From: Streptomyces pseudovenezuelae
GTDB lineage: Bacteria > Actinomycetota > Actinomycetes > Streptomycetales > Streptomycetaceae
Reading direction: 5' to 3'
Assembly (NCBI RefSeq): GCF_029892565.1
Contig: NZ_JARXVH010000006.1
Coordinates: 62,001-126,000 of the forward strand
Length of the DNA: 64,000 nucleotides
Below the pieces are notes generated by a model. The model was not told the origin of the DNA, made no database searches, and saw only the letters and a program-made list of their open reading frames with translations. The translations under genes were made by a program, and so were the position numbers. Below are positions 8,344 through 16,223 of the stretch, in pieces. Within the stretch, counting starts at the first letter, position 1; each line of letters begins with the position of its first letter.

Positions 8344-8576
8344 TCCTCACCCTATGACGCCAGTTACTCGCCCGTAGTGTTTGCAGTGCGAATTTTCCTG
8401 GGGCGACTGCGAAGGGTTGCGGGCGGGGGCGCGCACGCCGTCGTTCTACGCGCGTCCTGAACTCGACCTTGTGTGCTCCCTGTGCACCTCGGAATAGTAG
8501 GCGCCCGTCAACCAGCCTTCCGGTCCGCGAGGTCCCCACAATCTCCCGGGCCGAACCCCCCACAGGAGGACGTGAG

Positions 8577-9659
8577 TTGAAGCACCGACGCATACCCAGG
8601 CGGCGTGTGGCCATCGCAGGTGCGGGTGTCACCGCACTGGTCGCCGCGGGAGTCACCTTCCAGACTGCGAACGCCAGCGAGCCCGCGAAGGACTCCGCGC
8701 CGCACACCCTGACGGCCGTGGCGGCCGGAAAGCTCGCCTCGACGCTCGGCCAGGATCTCGGCACCGACGCGGCGGGCACGTACTACGACGCCCAGCAGAA
8801 GAGCCTCGTCGTGAACGTCCTCGACGAGACCGCCGCCAAGACCGTCGAGGCGGCCGGCGCCACGGCCAGACTCGTCGAGAACTCCCTCGCCGAGCTCAAG
8901 GGCGCCCGTACGACGCTCAAGCAGGACGCGACCATCCCCGGCACCTCCTGGGTGACCGACCCGACCACCAACAAGGTCGTCGTCACCGCCGACCGCACGG
9001 TCTCGAAGGCCGAGTGGACCAAGCTCGGCAAGGTCGTCGACGGGCTCGGCACGGTGGCCGAACTCCAGCGCACGAAGGGGGAGTTCAAGCCCTTCATCGC
9101 GGGCGGCGACGCGATCACCGGCTCCGGCGGGCGCTGCTCGCTCGGCTTCAACGTGGTCAAGGGCGGCCAGCCGTACTTCATCACCGCCGGGCACTGCACC
9201 GAGGCGATCTCCACCTGGTCCGACTCCAGCGGCAACCAGATCGGCACCAACGAGCAGTCCAGCTTCCCCGACAACGACTTCGGCCTGGTCAAATACACGT
9301 CCGACGTGGACCACCCGAGCGAGGTCGACCTCTACAACGGCTCCGCGCAGAACATCACGCACGCCGCGGCGGCCACCGTCGGCGAGAAGGTGACCCGCAG
9401 CGGGTCGACGACGCAGGTCCACGACGGCACGGTCACCGGTCTCGACGCCACCGTGAACTACGGCAACGGCGACATCGTCAACGGCCTCATCCAGACCGAC
9501 GTCTGCGCCGAGCCCGGCGACAGCGGCGGCTCGCTCTTCGACGGGGACGCGGCCATCGGCCTCACGTCCGGCGGGAGCGGCGACTGCACCTCCGGCGGGG
9601 AGACGTTCTTCCAGCCGGTGACGGAGGCGCTGTCGACCTTCGGCGCGGAGATCGGCTGA
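8577..9659 (+). CDS. Secreted S1 serine protease with long pro-domain
   Basis: A second streptogrisin/alpha-lytic-type protease, 360 residues. The TTG start is chosen because AGGAGG lies exactly 7 bases upstream and it places a basic KHRRIPRRR and a hydrophobic signal at the N terminus (cleavage near TANASE). The pro-region runs to about residue 173, longer than in the neighbouring paralogue. The mature enzyme should start at IAGGDAITG (I174). Catalytic residues are His206 (TAGHC), Asp234 (DNDFGLV) and Ser316 (GDSGGS). The C terminus, FFQPVTEALSTFG, closely matches that of the first protease. The two genes are probably an old duplication, now separated by the slipin gene. Confidence 0.92.
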   Translation: MKHRRIPRRRVAIAGAGVTALVAAGVTFQTANASEPAKDSAPHTLTAVAAGKLASTLGQDLGTDAAGTYYDAQQKSLVVNVLDETAAKTVEAAGATARLVENSLAELKGARTTLKQDATIPGTSWVTDPTTNKVVVTADRTVSKAEWTKLGKVVDGLGTVAELQRTKGEFKPFIAGGDAITGSGGRCSLGFNVVKGGQPYFITAGHCTEAISTWSDSSGNQIGTNEQSSFPDNDFGLVKYTSDVDHPSEVDLYNGSAQNITHAAAATVGEKVTRSGSTTQVHDGTVTGLDATVNYGNGDIVNGLIQTDVCAEPGDSGGSLFDGDAAIGLTSGGSGDCTSGGETFFQPVTEALSTFGAEIG

Positions 9660-9706
9660 CCCGACCCGACCCGAACGGTCCTGACCTGCGGTCATGAAGT
9701 GAAGTG

Positions 9707-9738
9707 AAGTCCCGCCCCGCGCGCGAGGGGCGGGACTT
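9707..9738. terminator. Perfect 12-bp hairpin between convergent genes
   Basis: AAGTCCCGCCCC pairs perfectly with GGGGCGGGACTT across an 8-base loop, with TTT at the right edge. It lies between the second protease (+) and the membrane protein (-) and may work for both. Confidence 0.85.
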
Positions 9739-9826
9739 TCGCGTACCCGAGGGCGGTGGGGTGAGGCGGGCGTGCTGAGGGAGACGCGCTGCGGAGAGTG
9801 CGTAGGAGAAGGGGCGCTACGGAGGC

Positions 9827-10843
9827 TCAGTCCGCGGCGCGTTCCCTGCGCAGCCCCGCCGCCAGCAGCGTGATCGCGATGCCGGCCGCCGCCCAGGCGG
9901 ACAGGACCAGCAGGGCGGCCGTCGTGTCGTTGCCCTTGAAGTACGCGATCGAGCGCGCGACCCAGGTCCCGGCACCCGGCGGCAGCGCCGGGCCGATCGC
10001 CTTCCAGAACGGCGGCAGCATCGGCAGCGGGAAGGCGCCGCCCGCGCTCGGGTTGCCCGCGATCACCACGAGCAGGATCGCCAGGCCGATGCCGACGACC
10101 CCGAAGACCCCCTGGAGCGCGAGCGTCGCCGCCCCGACCGCGAAGGTGATCAGCGCGCCGAGCCCCCAGAAGGCCAGGACACTGCCCGGCAGCGCGCCCA
10201 GGATCGGCCCCACGATCACCGCGCCGCCGAGCCCGCCGGCGATCGACACCAGCGCCATCACGACCAGCCGGATCACCGCGCGGCGCAGGTTGGCGGGCCG
10301 GGCGCCGGTGCTGATCGCGAGGATCGAGGCGCACAGGTAACCGCCGACGCACCAGCCGACGACCAGATAGAACGACGACAGTCCGTCGAAGTCCTGGGCG
10401 GAGGCCCGGGCCACGTCCACCGTCCGGACCGTCCGCTGCTGGGAGGTCTCCAGGGTGGTGACGTACTTCTCCAGGGTGGTGGCGAGGACCGTACCGCCGC
10501 CGCTCGCGACCAGGAGCGTGTCGGTGGTCCGGGCCGGGTCGACGATCAGCGCCCCGTCGATGTCCCGGTTCGTGATCTGCTTCCGGGCCGTCGCCTCGTC
10601 GGTCACCGTGCGCGGGTCGAACGGCGAACCCGGCAGCCGTTCCAGCCGGGTCACCGCCTGCTGGGCCGCCGCCTGAGGCGCGACCACCCCGAAGGGCACG
10701 TCCTTCGGCTTCGGGTTGTGCAGCGCGCCCACGTAGGAGGCGATGAACAGCAGCTGGAGGGCGACCACGCCGAGGACGAGCAGGGTGGCCCGCGGGGTGA
10801 CGGCGTCCTTCACCTCGGCGAGGAAGCTGTCGTTCTGTGTCAT
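9827..10843 (-). CDS. Multi-spanning membrane protein, ABC-2/DUF3533-like
   Basis: A 338-residue protein with one TM helix near residues 15-40, a soluble outer domain of about 130 residues (VPFGVVAPQAAAQQAV to about 175), then five closely packed TM helices. This plan is that of the YhgE/Pip, ABC-2-like group of permeases that often act in export or cell-envelope stress, here without an ATPase gene nearby. It is transcribed away from the tail module; the 257 bases between them hold a short inverted repeat. The function is unassigned. Confidence 0.75.
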   Translation of the reverse strand: MTQNDSFLAEVKDAVTPRATLLVLGVVALQLLFIASYVGALHNPKPKDVPFGVVAPQAAAQQAVTRLERLPGSPFDPRTVTDEATARKQITNRDIDGALIVDPARTTDTLLVASGGGTVLATTLEKYVTTLETSQQRTVRTVDVARASAQDFDGLSSFYLVVGWCVGGYLCASILAISTGARPANLRRAVIRLVVMALVSIAGGLGGAVIVGPILGALPGSVLAFWGLGALITFAVGAATLALQGVFGVVGIGLAILLVVIAGNPSAGGAFPLPMLPPFWKAIGPALPPGAGTWVARSIAYFKGNDTTAALLVLSAWAAAGIAITLLAAGLRRERAAD

Positions 10844-10907
10844 GCCCCCCCCAGGGTCCGTGGGGGCGGCGGTTTCCGCAGGTGGGGGACGGCCGAATGG
10901 TTGCCGT

Positions 10908-10922
10908 ACATACGTTCTATGT
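10908..10922. promoter_or_regulatory. Short inverted repeat upstream of the divergent genes
   Basis: ACATA-CGTTC-TATGT lies 65 bases upstream of the membrane protein gene and 180 bases before the tail module. The surrounding DNA (10900-10965) is unusually A/T-rich for this genome, as expected of a promoter region, but I cannot assign -35 and -10 elements. No LexA-type GAAC-N4-GTTC site is visible here. Confidence 0.3.
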
Positions 10923-11100
10923 GATCGTTATCTGTTCGAAACATTACGCGACTCACGCTGCTCTTGGGGCGCTGGTTACATTTGGGGCCCCGGGGGCGCC
11001 AACTCGGGCGGAAGCGACAGAAGTTGACCATTCATCAGTTCGCTTTCGCCGTCGTCGGTCTCCGCGGGGGAGTCGTGCAGCCGAGCAACGGGGGAGCGCT

Positions 11101-11283
11101 GTGCAGAAGGTCGAGCTGACCTATTGGTGGAACGGGCACGAGCCCGGCGATGTCGTCGAGGTGGACGACCCGACCGCGCGGGGAGTGCTCGGGGTGATCG
11201 CGCGCCCCGTGCCGGAGTCCGAGCCTGAGCCTGAACCTGATTCCGAGGGTGAGCCGGAGGCCGAGGCGGAGTCCCGGGGATGA
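11101..11283 (+). CDS. Small acidic protein opening the tail module
   Basis: A 60-residue protein. The first half (QKVELTYWWNGHEPGDVVEV, then DDPTARGVL) resembles the short proteins found between head-tail connector and tail terminator genes in actinobacteriophages, which share the GHxPGDxVEVDDxxA pattern. The second half is an acidic Glu/Pro run (SEPEPEPDSEGEPEAEAE). The GTG has GGGGGAG 4-6 bases upstream. Its stop overlaps the next ATG by 4 bases. It is the first gene of the module; no capsid or connector genes precede it, only the divergent membrane protein. Confidence 0.65.
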   Translation: MQKVELTYWWNGHEPGDVVEVDDPTARGVLGVIARPVPESEPEPEPDSEGEPEAEAESRG

Positions 11284-11687
11284 GCGAGCCGTACATCACC
11301 TTCCCCGACGTGGAACAGCTGGTCGTCGATCTCCTCAAGGACCGCAGCGAGTTGGCGGGTGTCCTGGTCGACGTCCAGCCGCCCTCCGGCTTCGACGGCA
11401 CGCAGCGCGCCGTGCTGGTCTCCCGGGTCGGCGGTGCCTGGGCGGAGGATCCCCGCCTGGACAACCCGCTGGTCGACCTGGAGGTGTACGGCCCGTCCAA
11501 GCCCGCGGCCCACACCGTCTCCCTCGTCGCCCGCGCCCTGATGCTCCAACTCCGGGGAGCGGTGTACGCCGAGGCGACCGTGGTCGACGTCGTCGAGGAG
11601 GACGGCCCGCGCTGGCTGCCCGACTACCGGCACGCCACCGCCAACCGCTATGTCTCGACGACCCGGTTGGTGGTCCGCCCGGCCTGA
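11280..11687 (+). CDS. Tail terminator/completion-like protein
   Basis: A 135-residue protein with the alpha-beta pattern of siphovirus tail-terminator (tail completion) proteins. An N-terminal helix PDVEQLVVDLLKDR, a VLVSRVGGAW strand, DNPLVDLEVYG, and a helix HTVSLVARALMLQL are followed by a C-terminal strand with YVSTTRLVVRP. In phages this protein caps the tube and stops its polymerisation. In a particle without a head it would be the upper end. Coupled by ATGA to the preceding small gene. The assignment rests on pattern and on the next gene being the tube protein. Confidence 0.65.
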   Translation: MSEPYITFPDVEQLVVDLLKDRSELAGVLVDVQPPSGFDGTQRAVLVSRVGGAWAEDPRLDNPLVDLEVYGPSKPAAHTVSLVARALMLQLRGAVYAEATVVDVVEEDGPRWLPDYRHATANRYVSTTRLVVRPA

Positions 11688-11872
11688 CGGCCGCCTTGAA
11701 CGCACCACTTCCGGTGCGGGATGCGTGTCCGTCCCCTCGGCGCGGGGCGGGGGTGCCGGGTCGGTCCCGCGCACGGCCCGCGCCACATCCGCAGTACCTC
11801 CGCACCACGGCCTTTGCAGGTCCGCACCACGTCCGTAGCACGTCATGTCCCACTCCCATCAAGGAGCAAGTG

Positions 11873-12448
11873 ATGGCCGGAATGAACGCCAAGGAGATCA
11901 GGGTCGCGGGCAGCGGCCGGGTTCTCATCGCCCCGCTCGCCACCGCCCCGCCCGCCGACACCGCCGCGGCCTGGGGCGCCGGTTGGAGCGACCTCGGCTA
12001 CACCACCACCGACGGGGTCAAGATCTCCAAGAAGGACAAGCTGGACCCCGTCGACACCTGGCAGAGCGTCAGCTCGGCGAGGTTCGTCTACTCCGACCGC
12101 GACCTCAGCTTCAAGTTCCAGCTCCTCCAACTCAACGAGGACACCCTGCCGTTCTTCTTCGGCGGCGGGAAGGTGAAGGAGACGGCGACCGGGTCCGGGC
12201 TCTACAAGTACGAGCTGGCGGCCGAGCCGAAGTTCGACGAGCGCATGCTCGGGCTGGAGTTCACCGACGGGGACGAGGTCAGGTACCGCATGATCGTCGC
12301 CCGCGGCCAGGTGACCGAGACGGAGGAGATCTCCCTCGTCCGCACGGCCCCTGTGAAGCTCGGTGTGACGTTCACGGCGCTGGCCACGGTGGACGGCGCC
12401 CCGCTGGCGACGTTCCTGATGAAGGACCCGAGCTTCAGCGCGGCCTGA
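11873..12448 (+). CDS. Major tail tube protein (siphovirus type)
   Basis: A 191-residue protein resembling actinophage tail tube proteins. The N-terminal segment NAKEIRVAGSGRVLIAPLAT is followed by WSDLGYTTTDGVKIS, the long central loop and LSFKFQLLQLNEDTLPFFFGGG, with a C-terminal strand region that ends in a TFTAL-type motif. Such proteins stack as rings to make a non-contractile tube; no sheath gene is present nearby, which argues against a contractile particle. AAGGAG lies 6 bases before the ATG. The 185-base gap upstream contains only repeats of a TCCGCACCACG-like motif. The position before the chaperones and tape measure is the canonical order. Confidence 0.8.
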   Translation: MAGMNAKEIRVAGSGRVLIAPLATAPPADTAAAWGAGWSDLGYTTTDGVKISKKDKLDPVDTWQSVSSARFVYSDRDLSFKFQLLQLNEDTLPFFFGGGKVKETATGSGLYKYELAAEPKFDERMLGLEFTDGDEVRYRMIVARGQVTETEEISLVRTAPVKLGVTFTALATVDGAPLATFLMKDPSFSAA

Positions 12449-12526
12449 CTCCGCGGCCTGACTCCGCGCCCCCCGCACGCCTGTTGACCCGTTTGTTGAG
12501 CCGTCCCGCAAGGAGCCCGACCCCTC

Positions 12527-12817
12527 ATGGCCCGTTTCAACGTCAACGCCGCCCGCGCCCAGCGCCTCGAAACCCTCGGGAAGGACTGGGAGTTCGAGGT
12601 GGACACGGATGTCTTCCACCTGCCCACCGAGTTCCCGCGCAGCATCGCCAAGCAGATCGCCACGCTGGAGGACAACGACATCGACGGTCTGCTCGCGCTG
12701 CTCCTTGGACCCGAGCAGTTCGAGCGGTTCTGCAAGTACGACGTCAGCGTCCAGGACGTCTCCGCGATCCTGGAGGCGTACGGCAGCGAGACGGGGATGA
12801 CGCTGGGGGAAGGCTGA
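12527..12817 (+). CDS. Tail assembly chaperone, short form (gpG-like)
   Basis: A 96-residue protein whose position (directly between tail tube and tape measure) and features (acidic helical C-terminal half, LLALLLGPEQFERFCKYD) match the short tail assembly chaperone of siphophages. In lambda the equivalent gpG is made together with a longer -1 frameshift product, gpGT; both coat the tape measure during tube assembly and are absent from the finished tail. Here the last codons contain a run of five G followed by AA, just before the stop, and an open -1 frame continues for 140 codons. Confidence 0.75.
   Translation: MARFNVNAARAQRLETLGKDWEFEVDTDVFHLPTEFPRSIAKQIATLEDNDIDGLLALLLGPEQFERFCKYDVSVQDVSAILEAYGSETGMTLGEG
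12805..12811 (+). other. Candidate -1 frameshift (slippery) site GGGGGAA
   Basis: In the zero frame the heptamer reads G GGG GAA, two codons before the TGA at 12815. A tRNA-Gly on GGG can re-pair perfectly one base back. The next codon then becomes GGA at 12808 and the reading continues to 13230. The -1 direction is the one used by lambda-type tail assembly chaperones. The heptamer is not the ideal X XXY YYZ, because the A-site pair is imperfect, so efficiency is uncertain. Confidence 0.6.
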
Positions 12818-13230
12818 GCCTCGGCGCGCTGGTCGACGAGCATGCCGAGGCCCTGGAGGCGGACCTGCTCCGCCACTACGGCGTCGACCTCCTCGACTGG
12901 CACCGGGGCCGTCTCTCCTCCCGCCGGCTGCGCGTCCTGACCGAACACCTGCCGGCCGACTCGTCCTTCGCCCGAGCCGTCCACGGCGAACAGGCGGACT
13001 GGACGATCACCGACCACCTGCTGGCGTCGGTCGTCGACCAACTGGCCGTCGCCAACTGGATGTTCGCCACGGTCAACCGCGACGAGGACACGGAGCCGGC
13101 GCCTTATCCGGAGGCGGTGCCGAGGCCGGGCGACGGTGCCACCGAGGTTCCTGAGCAGGAGACCCCGCCGACCGTGGAGCAAGGAGCGTCGGCGGCGGAG
13201 ATCGTGGCCTTCCTGAGCTCGCCGAGATGA
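12808..13230 (+). CDS. Frameshift extension of the tail assembly chaperone (gpT-like)
   Basis: This -1 frame is open with normal Streptomyces codon use and encodes 140 residues (GRLSLGALVDEHAEALEADL, then LDWHRGRLSSRRLRVLTEHL and a Pro/Glu-rich tail). Reading each codon from 12781 to 13059, there is no ATG, GTG or TTG in this frame, so independent initiation is unlikely. The natural product is a fusion of residues 1-94 of the short chaperone with this segment, about 234 residues. The segment DWHRGRLSSRRLRVL with a following helical domain resembles the second half of actinophage chaperone fusions, which use a tyrosine/tryptophan-W-R-L motif to contact the tape measure. Confidence 0.7.
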   Translation, partial: GRLSLGALVDEHAEALEADLLRHYGVDLLDWHRGRLSSRRLRVLTEHLPADSSFARAVHGEQADWTITDHLLASVVDQLAVANWMFATVNRDEDTEPAPYPEAVPRPGDGATEVPEQETPPTVEQGASAAEIVAFLSSPR

Positions 13231-13243
13231 GAGGAACCGGCAC

Positions 13244-14080
13244 TTGAGCGACATCAAGGAACTGGTCGACCAACTGAACGCCAGGGTCCAGAAGCTGGAG
13301 GACAACCCCGGCGGGACACCGGCTCTGTTCGCCGCCCGGTTCAAGCAGCAGCTCGCGGCCGCCTCCAGCATTCCGGCGGAGTTCAAGAACGCCGTCCAGA
13401 CCGAGATCACTTCCTGGAAGGCGCAGCAGGAGGCCCAGCACTACGACCACGAGAACATCGCGGCCAAGACCGAGACCGTGGGCGGCAAGGCCGAGGCGGT
13501 CGGCGGCAAGGTCGAGGCCACTGGCCTCCAGGTCGGTATTGCCGGGGGGCAGTTCGAGTACAGCCTGTTCAAACACGAGAAGGCCGTGTTCGACCTCAAC
13601 AAGATCCTGGAGGACCGCGAGCAGAGGAACCGGGACCGGGTGATCGACGGCCGTTTCGCGGACTTGGTGCGGACCGACAGGAACATCAGGGCGGCGATCA
13701 GCGCGGTCCAGGAGCGCATCACCACCAGCGCCAGAGAGGTCCGGCGCTCAGCGAACGCAGGCGACCAGCGGGTGCGCGAGCAGGTCGCCGTCGTGCGAGC
13801 CGGCCTCAGGACCGCCAACCGGGTGGCCCACTCGGCGGAGCAGAGCGGCAGGAACGCCCTGCAGCAGATCAGAGACCTGCGCAGACACGTACTCGTCAAG
13901 ACGAGGGAGGCCGAGGGAGATCTCAAGGCCACTCTCAGGAAAGTCCGCACCCTGGACCGTGAGGTCAAGGACGGCATGCAGCAGGTCCGTGAGCTGGAGG
14001 GCAGTGCCAGGGGGGCGGGGCGGTCCATCCAGGGGCTGCGCAACGACCTCAACTCCCTTGAACAGACCCTGCGTCGATAG
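13244..14080 (+). CDS. Coiled-coil protein of the tail module
   Basis: A 278-residue protein that I do not recognise. It begins with SDIKELVDQLNARVQKLEDN, has two short VGGKAEAVGGKVEA repeats near residue 80, and from about residue 130 is almost continuously helical with charged heptads (RNIRAAISAVQERI, TLRKVRTLDREVKDGMQQV). A TTG start is used, with GAGG about 9 bases upstream. In ordinary siphophages nothing of this kind separates the chaperones from the tape measure. It could be a detached part of the tape measure, a tail-lumen protein or a scaffold. It has no signal peptide or TM helix. Confidence 0.6.
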   Translation: MSDIKELVDQLNARVQKLEDNPGGTPALFAARFKQQLAAASSIPAEFKNAVQTEITSWKAQQEAQHYDHENIAAKTETVGGKAEAVGGKVEATGLQVGIAGGQFEYSLFKHEKAVFDLNKILEDREQRNRDRVIDGRFADLVRTDRNIRAAISAVQERITTSAREVRRSANAGDQRVREQVAVVRAGLRTANRVAHSAEQSGRNALQQIRDLRRHVLVKTREAEGDLKATLRKVRTLDREVKDGMQQVRELEGSARGAGRSIQGLRNDLNSLEQTLRR

Positions 14081-14130
14081 CGACCGCACGACACCGACCC
14101 CAACGGCGACACCGACGGAGCCAACCCACC

Positions 14131-15330
14131 ATGCAGACGTCACTCGTATCGGTCACCCGGGCGCTGAACCAGATGAGGTCCGCCGCCACCAACACCGGCG
14201 GTGCCGTCACGCGCATGCGGACCGCGGTCACCGGCGCCACCGGTTCCGTCGACCGGCTCAAGAACGCGGCGACCCAGTCGAGCACGGCCACCGGCCGGCT
14301 GCGGACCTCGGCCACACAGGCGAGCGCCGGTCTCAACCAGATGCGGACCGCCGCCGTGGTCGCCTCCGCCGATGTCCAGCGGGCGGGCCGCAGCGCGGCG
14401 TCGGGCGGCGGCCTCTTCAGCCGGTTCAGTCAGGGACTGAAGACCGCGACCACCGCCCAACGCGGCCTGAACACCGCGATGAAGGCCAACATCATGGGCG
14501 CGATCCTCTCCCTCATCATGCCCCTCATCACCAAGCTCATCGACATGGCGATGCAGTCGAAGACCGTGCAGGCCGTCATGCAGGCGGCGTTCAAAATCAT
14601 CGGCCAGGTGGTGGGGGCGGCCATGAAAGCGGCGTCGACCGCGATCCGGTGGCTGGTCGACGCGGGGAAGAACGTGGTCACCTGGCTGAAGGCCAACTGG
14701 CCATTGCTGGTGGCCATTCTGACCGGCCCGGTGGGCATCGCCGTGCTGGCGATCGTGAAGCACTGGGACCGGATCAAGGAGGCGGTCGGCTCGGTCCGCA
14801 ACTGGATCGTCGACAAGTGGAACTCCGTTGTCGATTTCCTGCGGAGCGTGCCCGGGAAGATCGTGAGCTTCTTCGCCGAACTGCCCGGCAAACTGAGGAA
14901 CATGGGCGGTGACATCGTCCAGGGCCTCATCAACGGCATCCGCGACAAGGCCTCCGCCGTCCTCTCCGCCGTCAAGAACTTCATCGTCGACAAGATCCCC
15001 GGGCCGATCCGCAGCGCCCTCGGGATCTCCTCCCCGTCGAAGGTGATGATGGGCTTCGGCGGGGACATCGGCGAAGGCCTCGCCCTGGGGATGGAGGGCG
15101 CCGGCAACCGTGTCGCGGGCGCCGCCGGCCGGCTCGCCACCGCCACCGCGCGCAGTGTGATCGGCCCCGGCTACAGCCTCGCCGGAGCCGCGGGCGCCCG
15201 GTCGGCGATCCGCACCGGCGCCGCCGCGTCCGCGCCGGTCACCGTCAACGTCCACCCCCGCCCCGGCCAGTCCGAGTACGAGATCGGCCGGATCACCGCC
15301 CGCGAACTCGCCTGGGCGGCCAAGCGATGA
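14131..15330 (+). CDS. Short tail tape-measure protein
   Basis: A 399-residue tape-measure-like protein. The N-terminal 110 residues are helical and low in complexity (repeats of LNQMRTAA/TGRLRTSATQ type). Then come two hydrophobic stretches (ANIMGAILSLIMPLITKLI near 120 and LLVAILTGPVGIAVLAIVKHW near 192). The typical C-terminal blocks follow: SVPGKIVSFFAELPGKL, GGDIVQGLINGIRDK, LGISSPSKVMMGFGGDIGEGLALGM (key residues only). These blocks are characteristic of Streptomyces phage tape measures. Most siphophage tape measures have 700 to over 2000 residues; at about 1.5 angstrom per residue, this one predicts a tail of only about 60 nm. Its stop overlaps the next start by 4 bases. Confidence 0.8.
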   Translation: MQTSLVSVTRALNQMRSAATNTGGAVTRMRTAVTGATGSVDRLKNAATQSSTATGRLRTSATQASAGLNQMRTAAVVASADVQRAGRSAASGGGLFSRFSQGLKTATTAQRGLNTAMKANIMGAILSLIMPLITKLIDMAMQSKTVQAVMQAAFKIIGQVVGAAMKAASTAIRWLVDAGKNVVTWLKANWPLLVAILTGPVGIAVLAIVKHWDRIKEAVGSVRNWIVDKWNSVVDFLRSVPGKIVSFFAELPGKLRNMGGDIVQGLINGIRDKASAVLSAVKNFIVDKIPGPIRSALGISSPSKVMMGFGGDIGEGLALGMEGAGNRVAGAAGRLATATARSVIGPGYSLAGAAGARSAIRTGAAASAPVTVNVHPRPGQSEYEIGRITARELAWAAKR

Positions 15331-16184
15331 CCGGACAGCAGCTCCAGCAGCCGGTGTTCGAGGTGGACGGCTGGGCCGGGAACACCGTCGACGACACCGG
15401 CGTCGAATGGTGGGTCACCAGCGAGCAGGGCTGGGCCGCCACCCCGCCGGTCCGGCTCACCCTGATCGACCGCCCCGAGCGGCACGGCGCGTTCGACGCC
15501 CCCTCCTACCGGGGCCCGCGCGTGATCACCCTGGAGGGCACCGCCGTCACCCCCGAACGGGCGGTGCGGGAAGCGGCCAAGGACCGGCTGGCCGCCGTAC
15601 TCGCCGACGGCAGCACGCTGTTGCCGCTCGTCGTCACCGAACCGCACCGCACCCGACGGGCGTTGGTCCGCCTCAGCGCCGAGACGAAGATCGTCGACCG
15701 CAAGTCGGGCTTCGAGTTCTCCCTGACCATGACCGCGCCGGACCCGCTGCGGTACTCGTACGGGCTGAACGCGAGCACCTGTCCGCTGCCCTCCTCCAGC
15801 GGCGGGGTCAGCTTCCCGCTCTCCTTCCCGCTGAACTTCGGGTCCGGCTCCTCCGGTGGCCGGCTGCTGCTGGAGAACGCGGGCACCGCGCCCACCTGGC
15901 CGGTCTGGCGGATTGCCGGGCCCTGCGTCCAGCCGGTGATCACCAACACCGCCACCGGCGACGAACTCGCCTTCGAACTCACCCTCCAGGAAGGCGAGTT
16001 CCTGCTCATCGACACCGACGCGCGCTCGGTCCTGCTCCAGGGCACGGCCTCCCGCCGCTCCACCCTGCGGCCCGGCTCGGACTGGTTCCCGTTCCGGCCG
16101 GGCGCCACGCCCGTCCTCTTCCGCGCCCGCGACTACGCCCCGGCCGCCCGGCTGACCGCCGAGTGGCGCGACGCCTGGCTCTGA
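15327..16184 (+). CDS. Distal tail (Dit)-like protein
   Basis: A 285-residue phage tail protein of the Dit/minor tail type. The first 150 residues (YRGPRVITLEGTAV, then RLAAVLADGSTLLPLVVTEP and a SLTMTAPDPLRYSY strand) match the conserved N-terminal domain that makes the hexameric ring joining tube and tip. The C-terminal half is a beta-rich galectin-like region with NAGTAPTWPVWRIAG and a terminal FRARDYAPAARLTAEWRDAWL-like segment seen in many actinophage tip proteins. Directly coupled to the tape measure, which is the usual gene order. Confidence 0.75.
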   Translation: MTGQQLQQPVFEVDGWAGNTVDDTGVEWWVTSEQGWAATPPVRLTLIDRPERHGAFDAPSYRGPRVITLEGTAVTPERAVREAAKDRLAAVLADGSTLLPLVVTEPHRTRRALVRLSAETKIVDRKSGFEFSLTMTAPDPLRYSYGLNASTCPLPSSSGGVSFPLSFPLNFGSGSSGGRLLLENAGTAPTWPVWRIAGPCVQPVITNTATGDELAFELTLQEGEFLLIDTDARSVLLQGTASRRSTLRPGSDWFPFRPGATPVLFRARDYAPAARLTAEWRDAWL

Positions 16185-16223
16185 GACCGCCCCCGACAAA
16201 CGGCTACAGAAGGAACGCCCCGC

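Noticed and set aside
10925..10945. LexA box before the tail module (ctgttcgaaaca)
   Set aside because: It contains a half-site only; the GAAC-N4-GTTC arrangement is absent.
11845..13230. One 461-codon gene covering the tube, first chaperone and second chaperone frame
   Set aside because: Its first two thirds are shadow sequence under real tail genes; the final 140 codons are explained better by -1 frameshifting.
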